DNA from: Lentzea atacamensis
GTDB taxonomy: Bacteria; Actinomycetota; Actinomycetes; Mycobacteriales; Pseudonocardiaceae
Direction of reading: 5' to 3'
Length of the DNA: 64,000 bases
Assembly: GCF_003269295.1 (NCBI RefSeq)
Contig: NZ_QLTT01000005.1
Location: 62,001-126,000, forward strand
This document shows positions 27,629-35,086 of the stretch, piece by piece (position 1 is the stretch's first letter; every line of letters starts with the position of its first letter). The translations under genes were made by a program, and so were the position numbers. A model generated the notes under the pieces. The model was not told where the DNA came from and made no database searches. It saw only the letters and a program-made list of their open reading frames with translations.

Positions 27629-28372
27629 ATGTCTCGAGCGACCAGACTGCTCGCGGCCGCATCCGCGTGCGCGACCGTTCTCGGCATGAGCGCGACGCCG
27701 GCTCTCGCCGCACCGGCACCGGAGGCAACGGCCGCAGCGTACGTCTTCACCGACGGCCTGGTGACGGAGGCTCTCGTTGCGGAGAACGGCGAAATCCGTC
27801 AGCCGATGCACGCTTCCGGCTTCACCGCGACACACCCCGGCTGGGACGTGCGACTGTCCGACGAGGCCGCCGCTCCTGGCCTGCCGAAGCAGGACGTCCG
27901 CCTGCGCGCGAGCCAGGACGCGACCAGCTCGAGCGCGGGCAACAAGGGCTTCCTCTCCATCATCGACGGCCACTCCAGCGAGGTCCCGCTCGTGGTGGTG
28001 AACTACGTCAGCGGCGGCGTCTCCTGCAGCCCTGGCGGCGTGTGGCATTCGCACGCCGGCCAGGTTCGCTTGTGGGTCCGCGACCTCGGTCACGAGCTGT
28101 ACGAGGTCGACTGGTGGAACAGTGAGGCCAAGTCGCTCTTCGACGGCGGCGGCCCCGCCGACAGGCCGTACGACGGATTGATCAGCACCACCGTGAAACT
28201 CAACAGTCTCGACAAGCTCGACCAGCTCACCGGCTACGGCCCCTTCGCCAAGTACCAGGGCCGCACCCACGGCGGCGGGAAAAGCCTCGAAGTGGTGATC
28301 ACCCAGACCGAGCGCGGCGGTGCGACCAAGACGTACCGCATCCTCGCCGGGGCGTCCGTCGCGACCTGCTGA
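27629..28372 (+). CDS. Secreted protein of unknown function
   Basis: 247 residues with a clear Sec signal: MSRATRLLAAASACATVLG, then ATPALAAPAPE with an AxA cleavage site near residue 29. The mature part is neutral, with one Cys pair (GVSCSPG and the C-terminal VATC). No enzyme motif is recognised. ATG 27629 follows GAGGGGA at good spacing; a frame from 27551 would bury the signal. It is divergent from tig, with about 280 bp between. The hairpin at 28384 follows directly. Confidence 0.7.
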   Translation: MSRATRLLAAASACATVLGMSATPALAAPAPEATAAAYVFTDGLVTEALVAENGEIRQPMHASGFTATHPGWDVRLSDEAAAPGLPKQDVRLRASQDATSSSAGNKGFLSIIDGHSSEVPLVVVNYVSGGVSCSPGGVWHSHAGQVRLWVRDLGHELYEVDWWNSEAKSLFDGGGPADRPYDGLISTTVKLNSLDKLDQLTGYGPFAKYQGRTHGGGKSLEVVITQTERGGATKTYRILAGASVATC

Positions 28373-28383
28373 TCCATTTCCCC

Positions 28384-28414
28384 GACGCCGCCGCCCACCA
28401 CGGGCGGTGGCGTC
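28384..28414. terminator. Hairpin after the secreted protein
   Basis: GACGCCGCCGCCC pairs with GGGCGGTGGCGTC (12 of 13) around an ACCAC loop, 11 bp past the stop. Confidence 0.6.
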
Positions 28415-28822
28415 CGCGGCGCAGCGTTGCTCGGCGCTTGTCGGCTTTGAACCACGACAGGCCGCCCGGGACATCCGCCTGTCCGACGGGACCTCCGGCG
28501 CAGGCCCGCCGGAGCATGATTTGGCAACCCCTGCCTGGCGGCTGCACGTACGCGGTGAACCCTCCGGTCGGCGGCCTTTTGGTTCGCCTGGCAAACAACT
28601 TCACCGAAAAGAGTCGGCCAACTACCGCCCGTCAAAGACCCCGTCTCAATTTCACTCTTTCGGCGGAAACGCTCTTTCCGGCACGATCAAGATGACTCCA
28701 TAAGCACCAATCGGGCGCGCGCACACGACAGGTAGCGTTACGACTCCCGCACCACCCGTAACAGGACCACGGGAACGAACGAGAAAAAGTCATCGCGCCG
28801 TTTTACCCCGAGGACCCGCCTG
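28415..28822. other. Intergenic stretch, no gene supported
   Basis: 408 bp between a terminator and the LysR gene. Several overlapping frames exist, but none has a ribosome site, family motif or convincing codon bias. Base composition becomes more AT-rich after 28590, which fits a promoter region for the LysR gene. I see no RNA gene. Confidence 0.5.
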
Positions 28823-29722
28823 ATGGAGACACGCCAGCTTCTCGCGTTCACGACCGTGGTGCAGACCGGCAGCTTCACCAAGGCTGCAGCCACGCTCAAT
28901 TGCTCGCAGCCCACCATCACCACCCGCATCAAGGCCCTGGAGGAGGGCCTGGGCGTCGTCCTTTTCCGCCGCCTCCCCCGAGGTATCCAGATGACGTCAG
29001 CGGGCGTGGAACTGCTCCCGTTCGCGCGAAACATCATCAACCTCACCGAAAAGGCCCGAAAAGCCATAACGATGAACGGTGAGCCCCACGGCAAACTCGT
29101 CATCGGCTCCGCACAGAGTTTGACCGACTACCGTCTGCTACCGCTCATCGAATACATGTGCTGGCGCTACCCGTCGGTCCAACTCTCACTGCACTCGCGG
29201 AACACGCTCAACAACCTGAACTCAGTCCGCGACGGCGCTCTCGACTGCGCCTTCTTCATCGGCGCCATCGAACCCCGAGAGGGCCTCGAAACGACAGTTC
29301 TCTGCCCCGAACCCTTGGTGATGGTTGCGGGCCCCAGCCACATGCTGACCCAACGCGACTCCCTGACCGACGACGACCTGACCAGCAGCACACTGATCCG
29401 AGCCGAGAACGGCGCTTCGTACCACGAACTCTTCGAAAACTCCCTCGGCTACGACGACACCAGAGCCCCGGTCCTGGAACTCGACTCGGTGGACGCCGCC
29501 AAGCGAGCCGTGGCCTCAGGCCTTGGCATAGCCCTGATGCCCGAGGTGACCGTGGCCTCCGAGCTCGCCGACGGCAGGTTGGTCCGCTTGCCCTGGTCCC
29601 CGAACTTCCGCGTCTACACGCAGTTCGGCTGGCGCCAGGACAACTCGACGAACCCGGCGGTGACAGCCCTGGTGTCAGCAGCGGCCCAGGTGGTGAGCGA
29701 CCAGGTCGCCTCCCTGACCTGA
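28823..29722 (+). CDS. LysR-family transcriptional regulator
   Basis: 299 residues, the standard LTTR length. The helix-turn-helix is at about residues 18-50 (GSFTKAAATLNCSQPTITTRIKALE), followed by the effector-binding periplasmic-binding fold (GKLVIGSAQSLTDYRLLPL..., ASGLGIALMPEV). GAGGA lies seven bases before ATG 28823. LysR regulators often act on a divergent neighbour, but here the gene upstream runs in the same direction and the one downstream is a convergent LacI gene. Its target cannot be named. Confidence 0.92.
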   Translation: METRQLLAFTTVVQTGSFTKAAATLNCSQPTITTRIKALEEGLGVVLFRRLPRGIQMTSAGVELLPFARNIINLTEKARKAITMNGEPHGKLVIGSAQSLTDYRLLPLIEYMCWRYPSVQLSLHSRNTLNNLNSVRDGALDCAFFIGAIEPREGLETTVLCPEPLVMVAGPSHMLTQRDSLTDDDLTSSTLIRAENGASYHELFENSLGYDDTRAPVLELDSVDAAKRAVASGLGIALMPEVTVASELADGRLVRLPWSPNFRVYTQFGWRQDNSTNPAVTALVSAAAQVVSDQVASLT

Positions 29723-29801
29723 TCCCGCACACCCACGCGACACGCGGCATGCGCCACATCGCGCGAGGGCGAAGCCGAGCTGCTTTGAGCAATGCACCGC
29801 C

Positions 29802-29834
29802 GTGGGGTGGGTCCCGTGACGGGGCCCACCCCAC
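29802..29834. terminator. Hairpin between LysR and LacI genes
   Basis: GTGGGGTGGG pairs perfectly with CCCACCCCAC, with further G/C pairing inside. It sits between two convergent genes and can serve both. Confidence 0.6.
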
Positions 29835-29916
29835 GCAAACACCACCTACGTAACGGCAAGCCGCCCAACGCAACCGGGGACGACCCCCAACCGGCGCGCA
29901 ACCCCGGAACAGCAAC

Positions 29917-30909
29917 TCACCCCACCCCAGGCGCCACCGCGGTACTCCCCCGAACCACCAACTCCGGCAACACATCCTCGACGTCAGTGGGCGAAGCCCC
30001 CTCCAACACCGCCAGCAACGCCCGAGCAGCCCGAGCCCCGAACGCAAACGTGTCCCGAGACAACGCAGTCAACCGCCCGTGCTGACACAACACCGAGTCA
30101 TCCCAAGCCACGATCGACAACTCGGCCGGCACAGCAACCCCGAGGGAAGCAGCCACCTCAGCCCCAGCCACAGCCATAACATCGTTGTCGTAAACGATCG
30201 CGCTAGGCGGCACAGCCCCCTCCAGCAACATACGAGTTGCCGCAGCCCCAGCCTCAGCCGTGTAGTCCCCGGCCACGATCACCCCGTCCACAACGGACGA
30301 CAAAAAGGCCTGATCCCGCCGAACCGTGTGCAACAACGAGGGCAACCCGGCAACTCGAGCAATCCGCCGATGCCCCAACGACTTCAGGTACTCGACCACC
30401 GAAGTCATCGCAGCGTGGTCATCAGCCCACACCGAAGCCAGCGCCCCGTGGTGCCCAGCCCCACCCACCACGACAGCCGGCATCCCGAGCGATGACATCA
30501 ACGCGACCCGCGGATCCGACACCAGCAGGTCCACGAGGAACACCCCGTCGACCCGGTGCTCGGCCCACCACCGCTGATAGAGCTCGATCTCCTCCGAGCG
30601 CGAGGACACCACCTGCAGCAGCAGCGCGGACGACATCTCGGACTGCATCCCGGCGATCAGCTGGAAGAAGAACGCCTCGTCCCCCAACGCCCGCGGCGGC
30701 CGCACGAGCACCAGCCCCACCGCACCAGCCGAGGCAGAGGACAACGCCCGAGCGGTGGCAGACGGCCGGTATCCCAACGACGAGGCCACCTCCAGCACGC
30801 GCGCCCGCGTCACCTCGGACACGCCGGACCGGCCGTTCAGCGCGAGCGACACAGCGCCCTTCGACACCCCGGCCGCGGCCGCGATGTCCTTGATGGTCGG
30901 CCTCTTCAC
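29917..30909 (-). CDS. LacI-family repressor of the sugar operon
   Basis: 330 residues. The DNA-binding head is VKRPTIKDIAAAAGVSKGAVS, with the usual hinge (YRPSATARALSS). It is followed by a periplasmic-binding-protein-like effector domain ending in the operon-regulator pattern IVAWDDS...L...LSRDTFAFGARAARALL. The start is GTG 30909, the canonical LacI N-terminus with AGGG upstream; GTG 30918 is possible. It is divergent from the sugar ABC operon and shares with it a perfect palindrome at 30964-30975, so it probably represses that operon and itself until a sugar binds. Confidence 0.9.
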   Translation of the reverse strand: MKRPTIKDIAAAAGVSKGAVSLALNGRSGVSEVTRARVLEVASSLGYRPSATARALSSASAGAVGLVLVRPPRALGDEAFFFQLIAGMQSEMSSALLLQVVSSRSEEIELYQRWWAEHRVDGVFLVDLLVSDPRVALMSSLGMPAVVVGGAGHHGALASVWADDHAAMTSVVEYLKSLGHRRIARVAGLPSLLHTVRRDQAFLSSVVDGVIVAGDYTAEAGAAATRMLLEGAVPPSAIVYDNDVMAVAGAEVAASLGVAVPAELSIVAWDDSVLCQHGRLTALSRDTFAFGARAARALLAVLEGASPTDVEDVLPELVVRGSTAVAPGVG

Positions 30910-30963
30910 GCAACGCACCCTGTCCGGAACAAGACAACAAGACGTCCGGAGGCTAGCCGGAGA

Positions 30964-30975
30964 TAAACCGGTTTA
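30964..30975. promoter_or_regulatory. LacI-type operator palindrome
   Basis: TAAACCGGTTTA is a perfect 12-bp palindrome with the central CG step typical of LacI-family operators. It lies 33 bp upstream of the binding-protein ATG and 55 bp upstream of the repressor start. A -10-like TAGGGT follows at 30978-30983, so binding would block transcription. Confidence 0.7.
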
Positions 30976-31007
30976 GCTAGGGTCCGCGACCAAGGAGGTG
31001 GGTGTCA

Positions 31008-32261
31008 ATGAAGAGGCGCACGTTCCTCGCGGGCCTGGCGGCGGTGCCCGTCGCGGGCTGCGGACTGTCCGGCACGTCCAGCACCACGACAGCGGGAAAC
31101 GGCCAGGTCACCGGCGAGATCACGTTCCAGACGTGGTCGCTCAAGCCCAAGTACACCGACTACGTCAACGGTGTCATCGACGCGTTCCAGAAGCAGCACG
31201 CGGGTACGACCGTGAAGTGGGTGGACCAGCCCGCGGACGGGTACCTGGCCAAGGTCATGGCCGACGCCAGCGCGGGCAGCCTGCCCGACGTCATCAACGT
31301 GCCGCCGGACCTCAGTTTCCCGCTCGCCGAGGCAGGGCAGCTCGTCAACCTCGACGAGTCGCTCAAGGACGCCGAGCCCGAGTACCTCGAGAACGCCTGG
31401 CAGGCGTTCGAGATCCCCGGCAAGGGCGGCTGCTACGGCTTCCCCTGGTACCTCAACACCGGGCCGATCTTCTACAACAAGGCCTTGTTCCAGCAGGCAG
31501 GCCTCGACCCGGACAAGCCTCCGACGAACTTCAAGGAGCTCGAGGAGCAGGCGCTCAAGCTCGCGCAGAAGAAGATCGCGATGCTCGGCCAGACGCCGTC
31601 CATCGCCGACTTCGGGCTGTACGGCGTGAAGCTGTTCGAGAACGACAAGTTCGCCTTCAACGAGCCCAAGGGCGTCGAGTTCGTCGAGAGCTACAAGCGG
31701 ATGTACGACGCGGGCGCGCTGATTCCCGAGGCGCTCACGCAGAACTACACCGGCGCCGGCGCCAAGTTCATGGCGCAGCAGACCGCGCTCAACCCCGGCA
31801 GCGCGTACGACCTCGGCAAGTTCAAGACCGACGCGCCGAGCCTCTACGCGAACATCGGCATCGCCAAGCCCATCACGAACACGGGCAGCGCCAACATGTT
31901 CCTGCACGGCGTGAGCGTTCCGAAGAGCAGCAAGAACCAGGCGACCGCACTCGCGTTCGGCCGGTTCGTCACCAACGCCGAGAACCAGGTGAAGTTCGCC
32001 AAGCTCGCGTCGATCTTCCCGTCGACCTCCAAGGGCGGCGACGACCCGTACTTCACCACGGAGGACGGCAGCGACGAGGCGCGCGTGCGCGTCGCGGCGG
32101 CCAAGCAGCTCAAGACCGCCGTGAACTACACGCCGGTGCAGTTCAGCGACCAGATGCGCGAAGCGCTGCTGCAGCAGCTCGCGGACGTGATGCTGGGCAA
32201 GAAGTCCGCCAAGCAGGCGTTGGACGACGCCGTGAACGAGTGCAACCGGCTGCTGAAGTGA
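31008..32261 (+). CDS. Sugar ABC transporter solute-binding lipoprotein
   Basis: 417 residues. KRRTFLAGLAAVPVAGCG combines a twin-arginine-type start with a lipobox, giving lipidation at Cys18. The mature protein is a family 1 carbohydrate-binding protein (GEITFQTWSLKPKY..., later NTGPIFYNKALFQQAGLDPDKPPT and an aromatic-rich cleft). It would capture an oligosaccharide or mannoside for the permeases encoded next. ATG 31008 is chosen because AAGGAGG sits nine bases upstream; GTG 31002 is too close to it. Confidence 0.93.
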   Translation: MKRRTFLAGLAAVPVAGCGLSGTSSTTTAGNGQVTGEITFQTWSLKPKYTDYVNGVIDAFQKQHAGTTVKWVDQPADGYLAKVMADASAGSLPDVINVPPDLSFPLAEAGQLVNLDESLKDAEPEYLENAWQAFEIPGKGGCYGFPWYLNTGPIFYNKALFQQAGLDPDKPPTNFKELEEQALKLAQKKIAMLGQTPSIADFGLYGVKLFENDKFAFNEPKGVEFVESYKRMYDAGALIPEALTQNYTGAGAKFMAQQTALNPGSAYDLGKFKTDAPSLYANIGIAKPITNTGSANMFLHGVSVPKSSKNQATALAFGRFVTNAENQVKFAKLASIFPSTSKGGDDPYFTTEDGSDEARVRVAAAKQLKTAVNYTPVQFSDQMREALLQQLADVMLGKKSAKQALDDAVNECNRLLK

Positions 32262-32271
32262 CTCCCGGAAA

Positions 32272-33141
32272 ATGACACATCGCCCGTACACACCGTGGCT
32301 GTTCCTGTTGCCAGGACTGGCCATCAGCCTCCTGTTCGTCATCTTCCCGTTCCTGAACATGATCGTGCTCTCGTTCACCGACGCGAGCGCGCTGGGCGGC
32401 GGCCGGTTCACCGGCGTGGACAACTTCGTGCGAATGGCCCAGGACCCCAAGTTCTGGGTCGCCGCGCGCAACAGCCTGCTCTACATGGTGGGCGTGGTCC
32501 CGCCGCTCGTGCTGTTGCCGCTGCTGATCGCGATGCTCGCGCAGAAGGTCGTGCCGGGCATCGGGATCTTCCGCACCGCGTTCTTCACACCGGTGATCGC
32601 GTCCGCGGTGGTGGTCGGGCTCATCTGGACGTGGCTGCTCGACAGCCGCGGCCTGGTGAACAACGTCGTGGAAGCGCTGGGCGGCACCAGGATCGGGTTC
32701 CTGACCGACTCGACGCTGCTGCTGATCAGCTCGATGGTGGTGACGATCTGGCGCGGCCTCGGCTACTACATGGTGATCTACCTGGCCGCGCTCGCGAACG
32801 TGCCCAAGGACCTGCACGAGGCCGCGATGGTCGACGGCGCGGGACCGATCAGGAGGTTCTGGTCGGTCACCGTGCCCTCGCTGCGGCCGACGATGGTGCT
32901 CGTCGCGGCGTTGAGCGCGGTCAACGGGTTCCGCGTGTTCTCCGAGATCTACCTGCTGTCGGGCGGCTCCGGCGGGCCGGGCGGGGCGAGCACCACGATG
33001 GTGCTGCTGATCCAGTCGGTCGGTCGCGGCCTCACCGGTGAGGTCGGGTACGCCTCGGCGCTGAGCTTCGTCCTCTTCGTCATCCTGCTGGGCCTGCTGC
33101 TGGTCACCCTCAAGCTGAACCGCAGGGAGGACCAGCTGTGA
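32272..33141 (+). CDS. Sugar ABC permease, MalF type
   Basis: 289 residues with six predicted membrane helices and the binding-protein-dependent permease loop EAAMVDGAGPIRRFWSVTVPSL (EAA motif, about residues 183-204), which contacts the ATPase. It begins 10 bp after the binding-protein stop. With the next gene it forms the heterodimeric channel. No ATPase gene follows, so a shared MsiK-like ATPase encoded elsewhere is expected, as is common in actinomycetes. Confidence 0.93.
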   Translation: MTHRPYTPWLFLLPGLAISLLFVIFPFLNMIVLSFTDASALGGGRFTGVDNFVRMAQDPKFWVAARNSLLYMVGVVPPLVLLPLLIAMLAQKVVPGIGIFRTAFFTPVIASAVVVGLIWTWLLDSRGLVNNVVEALGGTRIGFLTDSTLLLISSMVVTIWRGLGYYMVIYLAALANVPKDLHEAAMVDGAGPIRRFWSVTVPSLRPTMVLVAALSAVNGFRVFSEIYLLSGGSGGPGGASTTMVLLIQSVGRGLTGEVGYASALSFVLFVILLGLLLVTLKLNRREDQL

Positions 33142-33944
33142 AGCTCGTCCTCCGGTACAGCGCACTGCTGGCGATCCTCGCGATCAGCATCGGGCCGTTC
33201 CTCTGGCAGTTCGCGACCAGCATCAAGGGACCGAACGAGGACGTCTTCGTCCCCGACTTCATCCCGGACGACCCGACGTTCAGCAACTACGCCGCGGTCG
33301 CCGACGTGGTCCCGGTCTGGACGTTCGCCCTCAACTCACTGGCCGTGGCGAGCGTCAACGTCGTCACGAACTGTCTCGGCGCCGCGATGGCCGGGTATGC
33401 GCTGGCACGCTTGAGGTTCAAAGGACGCAAGCTCGCGGCCGTGATCTTCGCCAGCAGCATCCTGGTGCCGTTCGAGGCCATCCTGATCTCGCTGTTCCTG
33501 GTGATGCGCGGGTTCGGGCTCACCAACACCCTCACCGGTGTCGTGCTGCCCGGCGCGATCGCAGCGCTCAACGTCCTGTTGCTGCGCAACGCCTTCCTCG
33601 CCCTCCCGGCAGAAGTCGAGGAAGCCGCGATCATCGACGGCGCCAACGCGTGGCAGCGCTTCACCCGCCTCGCACTGCCGTCGGTGAAGGGCACGCTGGT
33701 CGTGGTGGCGCTGTTCTCGTTCATGTTCAGCTGGGACGACTTCCTCTGGCCGCTCGTCGTGCTGAGCGACCAGGAGAAGTACACGCTCACCATCGGCCTG
33801 GCGTACCTCCAGGGCACGTTCGTGCAGAACCAGCGGCTGGTGGCGGCGGGCACGATCATCGCCGTCCTCCCGCTGATCCTGCTGTTCCTGTTGCTGCAAA
33901 AGCACTTCTTCCGCGGCGTCGGAGAAGGCGCGATCAAGGGCTGA
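33138..33944 (+). CDS. Sugar ABC permease, MalG type
   Basis: 268 residues, six membrane helices, EAA loop EEAAIIDGANAWQRFTRLALPS near residues 158-179. It overlaps the MalF-type gene by GTGA, so the two subunits are translationally coupled. The short C-terminus and FMFSWDDFLWPLVVL segment are typical of the second permease of CUT1 transporters. It completes the channel of this uptake system. Confidence 0.93.
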   Translation: MKLVLRYSALLAILAISIGPFLWQFATSIKGPNEDVFVPDFIPDDPTFSNYAAVADVVPVWTFALNSLAVASVNVVTNCLGAAMAGYALARLRFKGRKLAAVIFASSILVPFEAILISLFLVMRGFGLTNTLTGVVLPGAIAALNVLLLRNAFLALPAEVEEAAIIDGANAWQRFTRLALPSVKGTLVVVALFSFMFSWDDFLWPLVVLSDQEKYTLTIGLAYLQGTFVQNQRLVAAGTIIAVLPLILLFLLLQKHFFRGVGEGAIKG

Positions 33945-33963
33945 ACAAAAGGGGTTCCACACT

Positions 33964-35082
33964 GTGCGTTTCGGCGTGAACTACACCCCGTCGACCGGCT
34001 GGTTCCACCACTGGCTCGACTTCTCCATCGACGACGTCAAAGCCGACTTCGACTCCATCGCCGGTCTAGGTCTCGACCACGTGCGGGTCTTCCCGCTGTG
34101 GCCGGTGTTCCAGCCCAACCGCGCCGTCATCCGCCCCAAGGCCGTCGACCAGCTCGCCCGGATGCTCGACGCCGCTCACGAGACCGGCCTGGACGTGCAG
34201 GTCGACGTGCTCCAAGGCCACCTGTCGAGCTTCGACTTCTACCCGTCGTGGGTGCAGACCTGGCACCGCCGCAACATCTTCAGCGACCACGACGTGATCA
34301 GCGGGCAGCGGTTCTACATCCGCACGCTGGCCGAGGCCCTGCGTGACAAGCCGAACTTCCTCGGCTTCACCCTGGGCAACGAGGTCAACCTGCTCACCGA
34401 GTCGAACCCGTGCACACCCCACCAGGCGGCGGAGTGGCTCGACGCACTGCTCGAAGAGTGCGAGACCGCCGCACCGGGCCTTCCGCACGTGCACTCCGAG
34501 TACGACGCCGTCTGGTACGAGAGCGAGCACGCGTTCCTGCCGGAGCACGCGGCCAACAAGGGCGCGATGACAACTGTGCACTCGTGGGTCTTCAACGGCA
34601 CCGCACAGCGCTACGGCCCGCTGTCCCCCGAGAGCGTCCATCACGCCGAGTACCTCGTCGAGCTCGCCAAGGCGCACGCGAAGGATCCGCAGCGCCAGGT
34701 GTGGCTGCAGGAGGTCGGCGCCGCGCAGCCCGAGATCAGCGCCGAGCAGGCCCCCGAGTTCGCCGAGCAAACGCTTGCGAACGTGTTGACCTGCACGAAC
34801 CTGTGGGGCGTCACGTGGTGGTGCTCGCACGACGTCGACCGTGCCCTGGTGGACTTCCCCGAACGCGAGTACGAGTTGGGGTTGTTGACGACAGAACGCA
34901 AGGTCAAGCCGCTCGGGGAGGCGATCGCCCGGATCGTGCGCGACACACCACCGGCACCGGTCGCGCGCACGCCGATCAGGCTGCACGGCGACCGGCCCTC
35001 GTGGGGACCTGGTGGCGCTTTCTTCGAAGAGTGGATGACTCTCGCGCGCGACGGCGTGCGGGCCTCGATCGAGCTGGGGTGA
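33964..35082 (+). CDS. GH5-like (cellulase/mannanase fold) glycoside hydrolase
   Basis: 372 residues without a signal peptide, so intracellular. A TIM-barrel of the GH5/clan A type: acid/base glutamate E140 in FTLGNEVN and nucleophile E250 in WLQEVG, with a WWCSHDVDRALV segment at the last strands. It follows the sugar permeases and precedes a GH38 gene, so it likely cleaves imported manno- or gluco-oligosaccharides. The start is GTG 33964. The exact linkage is not fixed by sequence alone. Confidence 0.8.
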   Translation: MRFGVNYTPSTGWFHHWLDFSIDDVKADFDSIAGLGLDHVRVFPLWPVFQPNRAVIRPKAVDQLARMLDAAHETGLDVQVDVLQGHLSSFDFYPSWVQTWHRRNIFSDHDVISGQRFYIRTLAEALRDKPNFLGFTLGNEVNLLTESNPCTPHQAAEWLDALLEECETAAPGLPHVHSEYDAVWYESEHAFLPEHAANKGAMTTVHSWVFNGTAQRYGPLSPESVHHAEYLVELAKAHAKDPQRQVWLQEVGAAQPEISAEQAPEFAEQTLANVLTCTNLWGVTWWCSHDVDRALVDFPEREYELGLLTTERKVKPLGEAIARIVRDTPPAPVARTPIRLHGDRPSWGPGGAFFEEWMTLARDGVRASIELG

Positions 35083-35086
35083 ACAC